From Fasciola hepatica (Eukaryota; Platyhelminthes; Trematoda; Plagiorchiida; Fasciolidae): a stretch of 64,000 nt of DNA. Positions within the stretch are counted from its first letter, which is position 1. Each line of letters opens with the position of its first letter. Where the stretch lies: assembly GCA_948099385.1 (NCBI GenBank), contig CANUEZ040000107.1:3286001-3350000 (forward strand), written 5' to 3'. The position numbers were made by a program, and so were the translations under genes. The notes below the pieces were generated by a model. That model searched no databases. It was not told where the DNA came from and was given only the letters and a program-made list of their open reading frames with translations. Shown here one piece after another: positions 47,438 through 57,960 of the stretch.

Positions 47438-47521
47438 CGTTTTCTTTCGCTAACCGTTTCCTCTTTCTATTTTTCTATCGAGCGTTTATTTTGTACAATA
47501 AACGCTCTGGCGGAGGAGTTG

Positions 47522-48063
47522 TGTAGGTACCTGTACATTTCCGACCTTTTCAATGATTTTCAACGCCCCTTGGTGCAACACTCCTTTGTTGTACCGACGT
47601 TTTAATGTAAAACACAAACCTTTTGGTCGTCATCACCGCACTATACAAAAAGGCCGTAAATAAATCTTTCATTCTGGCACGATCTCATCTTCTGGTCTGG
47701 AATGTCTTGTAATTATATCGGTCGGAACTAACTGTGAGAAACAAAACATTTTAGAAGCTTCAACGGCGTCTCTTGGCACTTCGCTCGATACCATCCTGTT
47801 CTGTTCAACGGAAGGCTGTCAGACCGAACTGAACTGAAGACATTGGCGGATGTTGGCTATTCGGCGCTCATTTCCTGATCACAAGAACACTGAACAACTG
47901 TGAGTTCGAGTCACACCTTTTGTTTCGTTTTAATTCTTAATGTACATACCCTTTTGGCCTTTTTATCACCGCACGCTCCTCCGCCCATCTTGGTTTGCTA
48001 GTGTCGTCTTAGATATTGTTGGCATTAATTTGGTGTATTATATAGACAGGGTAGTACGCTACA
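47522..48063 (+). repeat. Gypsy 3' LTR, copy 2
   Basis: Follows the polypurine-like tract tggcggaggagtt. Starts TGTAGGTACC, ends gtagtacgctaca, and aligns along its whole length with 36939-37482. The presence of pol tail and purine tract on its left marks it as a 3' LTR in plus orientation. Confidence 0.75.
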
Positions 48064-48711
48064 AAATTGATCCTCCACTTTTCCAGGACCTTCTAGTTGT
48101 ACTTTCGAATTTCTGAATGGTACTGGTTACTGATCCGGAAATTAAACTCACCTTCATATGGCCTTCTGTTCCTTCCACACTCACCGAAATTCCCAAATGT
48201 AAATTCATAAAGTTGGTTTCATGTCTCCTTGTTTCATAACTTATTCCTTTTATTGAACCCCGATAGAACCGACATTCAGGGTTTGCATCGGCTTCAAAGT
48301 TTGCTATTCTCTTCGCATGCATCGACTTCCCCGAGTGTACTTCCATACAACCTCTTCTTCTTCCTATTCAAGACTTCGCTGTACGCAGATCCTCGGTAAA
48401 CTGCCGTTTTTCATGGCATGCATCGTTCTCGTTGATAATGCACCCCTAGCGTTATGAATGAATGACCTACCCGGTATCCCCGCGGTGCGCCACCGCCCAT
48501 AGAGAAATCGAAATCGGTTCAAAGTTGCCGCGCAAACTATTATTAGATTGATCCATATAAACTATCGCTGGCTATGTTTTTCTACCGCTGGTTGTTTTGA
48601 CTTCTATACTTCAAGTTTGTGAATATTTCAACTAGCTGAGTAAAGCTGTACACCATGATCATGCCCCTGCGCGCGTCTCGACCATAGCCGAGAAATATAC
48701 CATTATTATTA
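48064..48711. other. Unassigned spacer between gypsy LTR and BEL LTR
   Basis: Contains a 95-codon minus-strand frame (48346 to 48059; ECRFYRGSIKGISYETRRHE and MNLHLGISVSVEGTEGH) that is not low-complexity and is cut by the LTR at its end. Unrecognised; could be an exon or element relic. 48480-48711 has no feature. Confidence 0.45.
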
Positions 48712-48979
48712 CTTCAACATTTGTTTATATTTTGCTCACGTGAAATGGCATAATTTTGATTTGGCCTTGGACTGCCGTGACGGTGGTATCTGAAATTGGC
48801 CTTTTTTAACTCTGGTTCTTGTTGTTAGACGTTGTGGCCGCACAGTTGAGGCTTGTACATATTTATGTGCGTATAACTTGTTGATCCAGTACAGTAGAAG
48901 CTACGAATCAATCTTGTTCTGGTTTGAGGATTCATTTTAAATTGGCTACGCGTTGCTCACAGTCGAAACAACCGTTACA
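48712..48979 (+). repeat. BEL 5' LTR, first ~115 bp missing
   Basis: Its 268 bases match 53670-53937 closely, including the aattttgatttggccttgg block and the ending ccgttaca. The portion equivalent to 53555-53669 is absent; unrelated sequence lies there instead. Confidence 0.85.
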
Positions 48980-50106
48980 GTACTCAACTTGAAATCACCA
49001 GGGGGAGGTCAATCAGAAATGCCAAGAATAGGACAAAGACAAACCGAAGCGGGACAAGAATTAACCCTGCAAGTCCTTGGGTTATTTTCGGGTGATACCG
49101 ATTCCTTAGATATTGCTAGGTCTACTAGTCCTGTCAGCGCAATTTCATGTACTTCAGGTGATGATATCTATCGATTGAGAACAGTTGAATTAGAAACCCA
49201 GCTTAGGCTGGCCAGGGAAGAAGCTGAACCTGCCAAGGAAGATCAACTCTGAAGAAGGGAGCAAGAGGTGACTTAGGAGACCACGGGGCATACGGCCATT
49301 CAGCCTAGCAGTTTTGTGGAACGATTGAAGTCGATTTGTACCAGTGTAACCCACGCTATTGACTTACCAAGGGTGGAATTGTTCCCATTCTAAGAGAGAG
49401 CAGAACAGTACTGTAAGTTCGTTAAACAAAACGAGAACTATTTAGAAAGGAGAGTATCCGATCCAGGGCAGAGATTCTTGTATCTACTATATTGCTGTAG
49501 TAGAAGAGCCAGTGAACCAACCGACGGGTGCTTGATGCTGGGCCCCGAAGAAAGTTACACTCGGGCACATGAAGTCCTGAAAGACCTACATGAGCAGCCA
49601 TTTAAGTTCGCCTGGAATTTCATCGACGGTGTAATATCAGAGACAAAACGCTCCAAAGGCGAGTTGGGCTCTCTAGCCAGCCTGGTAATAAAAATGCAGA
49701 ACTGCAGCATCGCACTGAACCACCTAAATTACCGATCGGACCTGAAAGCACTGCCTACATTGGAGACCATAGTGCGCAGTTTACCTACGGAACTACATGG
49801 TAGGTGGGCCTAGGAGGCCGAAGGTATCAGTAGATTTGGGCGAGAAACCACATTTGAAGACCTGAAGCAGTTCATAGACCGTCACGCCCGAAAAGCCAAC
49901 AGTCGTTCCGGTCAACTTGTGCGCGAGGCTAGCAAACTACCTAGGATTACGACGACGCAAACCTGGACCGAGGAACCAGGTAAAAGCCAACCAACCACGC
50001 TTTATCTGGCAAAGGTGAAAACTTGCCGGTGTGTAAAGTTTGTGGGGCGCTGCATCGCCTAGTGGAATGACCTCGCTTCCGCAAAGTAGACGTCGAAAAA
50101 CAATGG
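48980..50106 (+). pseudogene. BEL/Pao gag, damaged
   Basis: Structural protein of the element. First frame (to 49252): MPRIGQRQTEAGQELTLQ, VELETQLRLAREEAEPAKE. After a stop, 49478-49813 has EVLKDLHEQPFKFAWNFIDG and LASLVIKMQNCSIALNHLNY, a BEL Gag core. Near 49860 FEDLKQFIDRHARKANS appears in another frame. Zinc-knuckle-like Cys/His clusters follow, one near 50030-50075 (C.VC....H), the next at 50131-50215 inside the downstream frame (CFVCLKDLHQAPGC, then CHGKHH). Three stops or frame changes. Confidence 0.75.
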
Positions 50107-50109
50107 GAT

Positions 50110-51441
50110 ATGGATAAAAGAGTGGGCGCGTGCTTTGTCTGTCTCAAAGATTTACATCAAGCACCGGGTTGCCGAAAGAAACCCAGTTGTAGTCGGGATG
50201 GATGCCATGGGAAGCACCATTACCTACTACAGAAATGCCAGAAATTGAATGTCAAAGAAACCCCGAAGTCAAGTGTGGTCTGCTCAGTGTCCCGGTACAC
50301 TAGCAAGCCCATTTACCTGGGAGTAATAGCAGTCGGCATAAAAACCCCAGTTGGGGTTATAAGAGCGTTGGCCTTCAAAGATAGTGGCTCGGACACCACT
50401 CTAGTAGGGAAGGAGTTCACAGAGAGATACGGGATCAGAGGGAATCAATCTCCATTAACGATGAGCACAGTGAGTGGCACCCAGGTCATCCAGTTGACCA
50501 AACTGCACCTACAACTCGTTTCCGTGGTCAACAACGATAGAGCAGGAACTCTAGAAGCAATCACCATAAAGGATCGGCTGATGGGAGTACCTCAGTCGGT
50601 GCAATCGATTCTGACTCAGTGGCCGCATCTCGACGGGGTTACGATCGAGGAGTGGCAGAACAACGAAATTGATCTGCTGATTGGTTGTGATGTACTGGAA
50701 GCGCACAGGGCCCTAGATCAAAGAATAGGAAGCCGCAAAGCACCCTATGCAGTACGCACTATAATCGGCTGGACTACATATGGTAGCACAGACGGAAGAT
50801 GCGGCGAACAAATCCAAATCAACTGCAATTCGGTGGAAACGGCGAGCATTGAACAAGCATTCCAACAGCTGTATAACACCGAAATGGCTGACTCGGCCAT
50901 TGATAGGGACGCCCCATCACGAGAAGATAGGTCGGCTTTGAAAATGGTAGCCAAGAACGCTAAGTATGTAATAGGTCGTTTCGAGGTTCCCGTCCCGTGG
51001 AGACCCAACATGAAACCTACGCCAAACAGCCGAGAAATGGCTCTGAATAGATTATGCTTCCTCAAAACCAGGCTAATTCGAGAACCACGATTAATGATAG
51101 AATACTCGCGAGCCATGCAACATAACATAGACTTGAGTCGCAAAGAAAGAGAAGATACAGAGGTAATCAGCGCGAACTCGAGGTGGTACCCACCTCACCA
51201 TCCGGTCGTGAACCCAAAGAAACCGGGGAAGGTCAGGGTGGTTTTCGACTGTACCGCAAAATATCACGGTGTGTCACTCAACGACCATACACCACAGGGC
51301 TCAGAATGGACAACACCACAAGTCGAGGTTTTATGTCGTTTCCAGCTAAGAAGAGTGGCCTTCTCTACGGATATACGTAAAATGTTTCTACAAGTAAAGA
51401 TGCCCGTTGAAGATAGAGGTGCCTTTCCTCTTCTCTGGTGA
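50110..51441 (+). pseudogene. BEL/Pao Pol: zinc knuckle, A17-type protease and RT N-terminus
   Basis: A 443-codon uninterrupted frame. Residues about 8-40 hold the last zinc knuckles. The aspartic protease follows at residues about 55-180: YLGVIAVGIKTPVGV, catalytic KDSGSDTTLV (DSG at 50380-50388), then EIDLLIGCDVLEAH. The RT N-terminal part starts near residue 350: SRWYPPHHPVVNPKKPGK, VRVVFDCTAKYHGVSLND and FSTDIRKMFLQVKMPVEDRG (first catalytic Asp). It stops at PLLW, where an intact BEL RT would continue to the YVDD motif. The next bases are integrase sequence, so the palm, thumb and RNase H are deleted. Confidence 0.85.
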
Positions 51442-52842
51442 CCTGAAAGCGACGCAAGTCGAGCATCAGACGACTTTGGGTGAAAAAGGGACCAGCGACG
51501 GTCAAGCGAGCTATAGGCAACAGCATCAATTCTCGTCGCCGGAGGGCGGTAGCAGGCAAACAAAAGACGCCCCCCATCCAGCTGTGACAGTTCAACTGAG
51601 ATGGTGCCCGTTCGTGGAAATTGGAATCAACTGCTTCGGCCCGTTACTTGTACGACAGCAAAGGAGCACGCAAAAGAGGTACGGCTGCCTGATAGCATGT
51701 TTACAATCCAAAGCAGCCTGTGAGGTGGGTTAGACCTTACTTCTCTGTTTCCTGGGTTAACGCTTGCTTCGGCCCTTTGTACTGTGGGGACCAGTCGCAC
51801 GTTACTATAATGCTCGGCACTACACGAATTTGTCAGCCTGAATGGTATTCTCCACGGCCCGTGGGAACGAGAAGGCGGTTGGGAGAGATAGTGGGTAGCG
51901 TGTATTTGGGAGCGTGTGTGATAGCGTGCGCAAGAGCAACGGTCAAATGGCGACCGCGCTTGGCGGTCAGCGTTCAGTTAAACAATAAACGTGGTAAAAG
52001 TATGGACGAAGATGGCTGCTGCTACAAGTCCATCTTGAAGTAGTGCGTAATATGACTACAGATTCACTCCTAATGGCTATTAAAGGTTCATCGCGAGGCA
52101 GATAGTCCCTAAGAACGAACACTTAGACAATGGCTCGAAATTCGTTGGAGCTCACAAGAAGTTAGAGAAATTGTGGGACCGCCTGAACCACGCCAAAATA
52201 CAAATCAAGACCGTGGCAGATGGGATAGAATGGCAGTTCAACCCACCTTATGCCAGTCATCGCGTTGGCGTTTGGGAAAGGCTGATGCGATCGACTAGGA
52301 AAATACTCAAGGCCCTGACCTCACAACAAGACCTCGATGACGAGACGCTGACTACTTTACTAACAGAAGTAGAACGCATACTGAACAACAAACCCCTGGC
52401 ACCGATCGTCCCGGGCCCGGAAGGCGAACCGACTCTCACTCCCAAGGACCTGTTATTATTGCGGTCAAACGTGGGAGCAATCACACCGAAAACTCTACGT
52501 GGAAAGTACATCACAGGATGGAAACAAGTGAACCACCTGGCACAGGCTTTCTGGAAACGATGGACGAGGGAGTACTTACCGACACTGCAGCTCCGGCAAA
52601 AGTGGATACCAAAACAGAGGTCGTTCAGACGTGGCGATGTGGTCATCCTCGTGGATGGCCACTTACACAAAGACGACTGGCCGATTGCAATGATCAAGGA
52701 CTGCCGTACAGAAATCGATGGCCTCGTGCGCACAGTGGAGGTGAGAACGAACAAAGGAGAAGTATTGCGAGATATCCGTAAGATATGTTTGCTTGAAGGT
52801 GACAATGGTGAGGGCGACGTCGACGCTACAGATCAGGCTTAA
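51442..52842 (+). pseudogene. BEL/Pao integrase, split by a solo gypsy LTR
   Basis: Left part (51540-51718): FVEIGINCFGPLLVRQQRST, first catalytic Asp of the usual G.D.FGP changed to Asn (GINCFGP), then RYGCLIACLQSKA. Right part after the LTR: VHLEVVRNMTTDSFLMAIK (52028-52085), a damaged stretch with the NDNGSNFVGA-like block (NEHLDNGSKFVGAHKKL across frames, about 52110-52160), then the 223-codon frame from 52171: IEWQFNPPYASHRVGVWERL with the catalytic Glu, LLTEVERILNNKPLAP, and a C-terminal DUF5641-like domain (FRRGDVVILVDGHLHKDDWP, then LVRTVEVRTNKGEVLRDIRK). The open right part is well kept, the left part is not. Confidence 0.82.
51719..52026 (-). mobile_element. Solo LTR of the CsRn1-like gypsy family
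   Basis: A 308-bp sequence whose reverse complement aligns base by base with the 5' LTR at 59889-60196, also 308 bp, at roughly 88 percent identity by eye. Read on minus it starts TGTAGCAGCAGCC and ends CTCACA. It is flanked by a 4-bp near-repeat, agcc (51715-51718) and agtc (52027-52030). Removing it with one flank copy restores the integrase frame (K-A-V-H-L-E). A solo LTR arises by recombination between the two LTRs of a full insertion. Confidence 0.85.
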
Positions 52843-53554
52843 ACCACGGCTAATGATACCAAATGATGCTGAATTTATTTATCCGGCGTGCATTCTCCGG
52901 TGGGTCCCAGCCCTTCACACCGTCTTTGAAGCATATATGTGTCTAATTCCATACGGTGTTCACGAATTACTATGGAGTTGGATGACGAAACCCTAGTTTA
53001 TCACACAACACGACATTGTTTGTGAAGTAGTGGAAACTCTTGAACAAGCACTTGTTGACCTTTTGTAGAAATATCTCTTTTACCGTGACCTATCTGTGTT
53101 ATCATTCAACCTGTGTCCAAGTGGATATAAGCTGTAAGTCAAACGTACTTCTAACATGATAACACCACACGTTGAGCCTCCGATGTTCGAGGGCCCTGTG
53201 GCCAACTCGATTCTTCATCACGAATTCTCAGTCTTCATCTTGCCACGTACTTTACTCTTGTCCGGACGGCCTTATCCTCCACATTCCGTAATCTGTCTAC
53301 ACATCCCGATCACATCGAAGTCTTTTTCGTATACGGATAACGTAATATCATTCTCAGAAGAAACTCTAAGGCGTCGAGAGATGGAGCATAACCTCAAGAA
53401 AACCTGCAAGAGTATCTTCGACTGGCCAACGATAGATGAAGCCCATGGCGACCTACGTGTGCACTGACTTTGGGGTCTAGATAAGTTAGGGCAAATCAGT
53501 ACCCTCATCTGCTCCTTGGATGTTGACCGTTTCATGGGAGAATTTTTTGGGCGG
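52843..53554. other. BEL 3' spacer and polypurine tract
   Basis: No env-like or other frame recognised; the open stretches at 52793-52996 and 53156-53467 have no domain. The end (ttttttgggcgg, 53543-53554) is a short purine tract directly before the 3' LTR and likely serves as the plus-strand primer. Confidence 0.5.
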
Positions 53555-53937
53555 TGTAACGTACAGGAGTGGAAATCTTCCCCAGCCGTTGCCATATACT
53601 TATATTTTTGAGACTACGCTCTTCATTTTATTGACCCCCGAACAAGTACGGCATGCATCAATCACTACACTTCAACATTTGCTTATATTTTGCTCACGTG
53701 AAATGGCATAATTTTGATTTGGCCTTGGACTGCCGTGACGGTGGTATCTGAAATTGGCCTTTTTTAACTCTGGTTCTTGTTGTTAGACGTTGTGGCCGCA
53801 CAGTTGAGGCTTGTACATATTTATGTGCGTATAACTTGTTGATCCAGTACAGTAGAAACTACGAATCAATCTTGTTCTGGTTTTGGGATTCATTTTGAAT
53901 TGTCTACGCGTTACTTACAGTCGGAATAACCGTTACA
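53555..53937 (+). repeat. BEL 3' LTR
   Basis: Starts TGTAACGTACAGG, ends ccgttaca, 383 bp. The same length and order as the solo copy at 57961-58343. Its 3' 268 bases match the 5' LTR remnant. Confidence 0.87.
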
Positions 53938-53949
53938 GTGTCAATACCA

Positions 53950-54960
53950 GCAGACGGGAGGCTGCAAGAGGTACCTACGATTCAAAATGACTCGACAAGT
54001 AGTCATTAGGGTCCAAGGGCAATATATATCATCTTATGAGACCGCCCTAGCTAGAAGTGCTCAGCGGTGCCCAAAAGCGTACTACAGCTATGTTCATTGA
54101 ATAACGGCCATGCGAGTAGCAGTGGGTTCTGCTGCCGACAGGAATGGTAACCATGCGCTCGACAGTAGCTCCAAGGCCTAGATAGTGCGAGAGCACTTCC
54201 AGTCAGTGCACTAATGAGACAGTAGGATGGACCCGGCCCACGAACCCACCCTCCTCCCCCCACCCACTAGACTACAGTTAATGTCGTCAGCTTCTGTTTC
54301 TGCGGGCGAAGTAGAAAAAGCCCCTAGGGGTCTTAACGTAAAGGGGCAGCCGGATCAGGTTGCACCCATTACGCTGTTCTACGCCCCCTCGCCCAGATAG
54401 AAGCTGCCTCTCTTCCTCGGTTGTTTACTGGGTCACTGGGCAGTACGTAGTTGGCCGAGGACTGGCTGGCAGTCGGAGTTCTCCCATTACAAGTGTTGGT
54501 TGAAGGAATGGATACGAAATCATCGGCAGGTCAGTTTGCAGCCTGTGCCAATGAAAAAAGTGGAAAGACTGATCAATAATAGCGTGGCGAGCCACCTGAC
54601 AGAAAATAGGATAATTTTCAACAGACATTACGGTGTTTGTCAAAAATGGGTCCTGCTTGTCTAATTTGCTGTCCTCTTTGAACGAAGTACCGGCCAGGCT
54701 TTACAAGGGTGAACGAGTCGAGGTCACCAATTTAGGTTTTCGAAAGGCCTTCGACTCCGTGAAGCATCGGCTTCTATTGCGCAAAAATGAAGCTCTGGGT
54801 TTGGCACCGGTAACGATGAATGAAACTACCACAATGGGATTTGAACGGGCGCCGGTGAGCAAGGTCACCGAACACATCACCCCGCTAAATTTGAATGAGG
54901 CAATGGCGGTATTAGTCTGCCGCCAATTCCGCTCATATCTGCCTAAATGTTGAGTCTTGT
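53950..54960 (+). pseudogene. CR1-like LINE: linker and RT N-terminal half, decayed
   Basis: YETALARSAQRCPKAYYSYV (54028-54095) is the linker between endonuclease and RT. Then SAGEVEKALRGLNVRKAAGS at 54300-54355, followed by a damaged region, then VPMKKVERLINNSVASHLTE (54537-54600) and, after a frameshift near 54635, FVKNGSCLSNLLSSLNEV, ERVEVTNLGFRKAFDSVKHR (motif A, FRKAFD; Y.D changed to NLG) and LLLRKNEALGLAP. Later motifs are missing, since the reading past 54820 has no RT signature. It begins right after the BEL 3' LTR. Confidence 0.8.
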
Positions 54961-55266
54961 TCCAAAATGTATACCCCCTTGGAACCGCAAAAATAGCAAT
55001 TTACGGTTAATGCCGTAAGGCCTAATAGGTCGTAAAAAAATTATGAAATTGGTCTACCGACTGTTTCTTATGTATCTGCCAGAATGTCCATTTGTAGTGC
55101 AAAACGGATAACTTTTTGGAACTACATAAATTGGGGAATGTAAAGAGATATCAAACGATCCTTCGTAGATGTGGTTCGCCAGGAACAATACAAGTCTGGT
55201 ACCTTAAATATTATACACTAGGACTTGGGCTACTTGGCTGCACCGTCATACATACATACATATCTA

Positions 55267-55319
<53 letters not shown>

Positions 55320-55554
55320 GTACACTTAAATGGTAACTTTTCCGGCCATCGCTGGACAAACGTCCATATGTACATATCTATATGTATTTCTATATACATA
55401 CATACACAGGTATAAAGATATACATATATATGTATGTATATGTGTATGTGTACATATGTATAAACATATGCATGTATATACTTAAATGGTAACGTTTCCG
55501 GCCATCGCTCGACGTACGTCCAATAGGACTGGGCTGTATATATACATACGTACA

Positions 55555-55602
<48 letters not shown>

Positions 55603-55777
55603 CTACCATCCAGTATTCACTAGCGCCAAAGAAGACTCACGAAGTGAACACCTGCCATAACGACCTAGTTGTGCTAACCCAAATAATAAATCAACAAGGA
55701 AGACAAATGCCAATATGGCAGGAATCATAATGCGGCGGCCCTGGATAGGGCCTTTTGTCAATCTCTTTGGAACACGT
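54961..55777. repeat. AT microsatellites with a duplicated ~155-bp unit
   Basis: (TA)n tracts at 55270-55318 and 55557-55601. Between them the block cttaaatggtaac.tttccggccatcgct is present twice, at 55325 and 55480, each followed by a similar ..acgtcca. Several atgtacatat-type imperfect repeats fill the rest (55360-55470). Outside this, 54961-55240 and 55602-55777 show nothing. The tandem unit lies at the 3' side of the MULE gene. Confidence 0.8.
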
Positions 55778-56180
55778 TCACCTCGCTAGACAATGCACAC
55801 AAGTGTAGTCGTCCTCGTTGGTGAAACCTGCGCACTGATAATGTGCCCATCGACCACAAGTTTGGCATTGAACCCATTGAACGTCCTCGTCCAGGTCGAC
55901 CGTTGGATCCTCTCGCCGGCAAACGCTGCAAACGTCCTTGTTGATTGGAGACGCCGGCCTGTCCAGTTTTCGTTTCTTGTTTGCTATCCGGAATTGGTTG
56001 GCCGTAGTTGTCCGATGTTGGCGGAACTGGATACGCTGCAAAGGGTTTCCTATAAACTGAATATCGCTCTCGTCGGTAAACCGAACTTCCATTAACGGTT
56101 TCCTTCTAGACGTTGTTCCCTGTTCTACGGTTAAATCTCTTATCGGCGGTTCCGACCGTAGGACATACTCGTAAGCTGTA
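55778..56180 (-). CDS. MULE transposase exon 3 with C-terminal PHD finger
   Basis: Last exon, 403 bp, stop codon included. Acceptor tgtcccacaacttccag (ending at 56181) is the only one I found whose phase fits exon 2; with it the three exons sum to 1623 bp, exactly 541 codons. It encodes STAYEYVLRSEPPIRDLTVE, a basic linker, and a PHD finger over the last 54 residues: CSVC, then CQTCGRWAHYQC, then CVHC, that is Cys4-His-Cys3 in correct order. PHD fingers usually read histone H3 tail marks, so this one may guide the transposase to certain chromatin. The frame could extend upstream to 56236 without splicing, but that part would not join exon 2. Confidence 0.75.
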
Positions 56181-56342
56181 CTGGAAGTTGTGGGACATTC
56201 TAATATTTCTCGGGTCTCTTTCTCTCGGCCGAACATAGTGGCGATATCCGACCGGTGTGTTATCCGTTCTACGCCTTATTTTTCTGGATGCTCGTATCAC
56301 AGTCTAACGTTTGGCCACAAGCCTATTACGTCTGGTTACAAC

Positions 56343-57320
56343 CTTAGCTGGGCTTTAGCCGTTCTGTAGTTTTCCTCCCCAAGATTTGCCAATGCTGCGG
56401 CAATATCTCTACCGATATCTTCGCAACCCTTAAACGGCATCCACGTTCTTACTAAGTAACCCATTGCCTCAGAACTGCGGGCCTGAATAGCAGCCCGAAA
56501 TCGTTCGAATGCTGACTCGCTGCTTGCGAACACCATGTTACGCATCCACTGAAAAACACAATCCTTTTTTTGAGTCGTTGCTGCAACTAGATGGTTGCAC
56601 CGTTTCCGCATATCTTGCAGCACGTGAAACCGGCAGAACACTATCTGGGCTTCAGGATAGTGAGTCTTGAACCCGTTTAACTGAGCGAGACTACGATCTA
56701 CCACTATTGTTTTACATTCCCCAGTTGCGGGCATGTATTCACGCAGAAAACCCACGGCTTGTCTGTAGCTTGCAGTGCTTTCATTGGACAGCAAAGCATA
56801 CAGAATGCTACGGCCTAAGCCTGTTTCATCCACCATCATTACGTGCCATAATGCGTAGCCGCCGCAGTTCATTTGATGAGTAGCGTCAGCTAGAATCATC
56901 TGGCTGCATCTGCGAGCAACCGGAATCACCTTCATGGGTATGAAGAAAAGGAACCTAACTATATTATACTCGTGTATTACCTGGCTAATGCCTTTACCTT
57001 CCAGCAATTCTTTAACCCTAATTACGTTACCACGAACATCGTGACTGTGACGGACACGTATAGACCGAAAGTCCATGCTATTCAGACGCTTATTGAACAT
57101 GCGACTAGTATATTCCCTTAATTCATCAGTATTATGGAACGTATCCACCAAATTAAACACCACCGACTCTTGAAAAGCTGTCAGCCTTCGGTTAGCTACA
57201 TATAAACTAGGATTTCCTATTTGGAACCGATGACTATGGACCATGCACCACATTGCGACACGATATCCAGTTCCTTGGGCGACCAAAGTGACGAATACTC
57301 CGCAATCCAGGTTTTTGTAT
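56343..57320 (-). CDS. MULE transposase exon 2 (zinc-finger end and DDE core)
   Basis: A 978-bp exon, start AG|ATACAAAAACC, end CAGCTAAG|GTTGTA. It completes the N-terminal finger (Cys87 in YKNLDCGVF, His109 and His111 in MVHSH), then passes LADATHQMN (Asp226, first catalytic residue) and TIVVDRSLAQLNGF (Asp289, second). The IVFCRFHVLQDMRK segment (C..H) just after it is the zinc-binding CxxH of MULE transposases. The third acidic residue is probably one of the glutamates in SSESAFERF (residues 349-353). No stop or frameshift in 326 codons. Transposase cuts and pastes the element's DNA in the nucleus. Decayed paralogue at 34280-35008. Confidence 0.88.
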
Positions 57321-57359
57321 CTACAATGAAGTCAAACATTAACAAACAATTATTCTAAC

Positions 57360-57601
57360 CTTGAACCACCCCCACCTTTTCGACGCCGATGGACACAACA
57401 ATATTTCACGAAATAATATTTCAATCCGTCGCTAATTGTTAGCCGACGCCTTTTGGCCTGTTTCCATGTTCGGGCATTGTAATTGTAAAAGCTGGTACTT
57501 GTGCATCGCTGGAACTCTCGAATCTCGGTTGCGAATTCATCCAGACCTTCGTAAAAGTCTTTTCTCAATCGGTAAAACGTATCGGAATTGTCAACGGTCA
57601 T
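57360..57601 (-). CDS. MULE transposase exon 1 with start codon
   Basis: A 242-bp exon from ATG (57601-57599) to donor TTCAAG|GTTAGA. It encodes MTVDNSDTFYRLRKDFYEG and, near its end, YYFVKYCCVHRRRKGG. Cys68/Cys69 pair with Cys87 and the His-x-His of exon 2 to form a C..C..HxH finger of the WRKY-GCM1/FLYWCH type, the usual DNA-binding head of MULE transposases. Intron 1 is 39 bp (57321-57359), so short that a stop at its start (TAG in gttagaataa) would end the unspliced frame at 57350. Confidence 0.85.
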
Positions 57602-57655
57602 GGTCGTTCACGTGACTAGCGAGCGAGATGGGTGCTGACATTTTGTAGCGCTAGG

Positions 57656-57666
57656 CCTTATATACC
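57656..57666 (-). promoter_or_regulatory. Possible TATA box of the MULE transposase
   Basis: On the minus strand ggtatataagg lies about 55 bases before the start codon at 57601. Spacing fits a TATA element with a short 5' UTR. No further promoter element recognised. Confidence 0.45.
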
Positions 57667-57960
57667 AGTGTAATTTTGATGATATAAACAATATTTTGTA
57701 ATATTCTTTGCCTCTGGTTACACCCAACAGAATTTATTTCACCTTCTTTTATACGTATTTTATTTCATCACAAAATGTCTATTTCAGCTGATAATACCGT
57801 TTCATTTGTGGTAGTTCGATCCTTGACTTTCTTTGGCACCCCAGGTGCTGGAACGGAGAGGGGCATATCTTACAAACCGAACGGAAAACATTGCGGCAGG
57901 CTGAAGCAAGTCCACGAGGGTTACGGCAACCAGTGGAGTCCATCAGGGGCTAGTCCTGGG
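57667..57960. other. Unassigned MULE 5' flank
   Basis: The MULE terminal inverted repeat should be here or nearby, but I could not find its partner near 55600-55780 by eye. The plus frame 57775-57987 has no domain and ends in LTR sequence. Confidence 0.45.

Larger units (their letters stand above)
48712..53937 (+). mobile_element. BEL/Pao LTR retrotransposon, internally deleted
   Basis: A 5.2-kb element: truncated 5' LTR (48712-48979), gag (48980-50106), protease and start of RT (50110-51441), a deletion removing most of RT and all RNase H, integrase (51442-52842, split by a solo gypsy LTR), spacer (52843-53554) and complete 3' LTR (53555-53937). The solo LTR inside shows it was already here when the CsRn1-like gypsy family was moving. 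Confidence 0.88.

Noticed and set aside
55793..56095. Plus-strand open frame opposite the MULE PHD exon
   Set aside because: Shadow of exon 3; the minus strand has the Cys/His spacing of a PHD finger.
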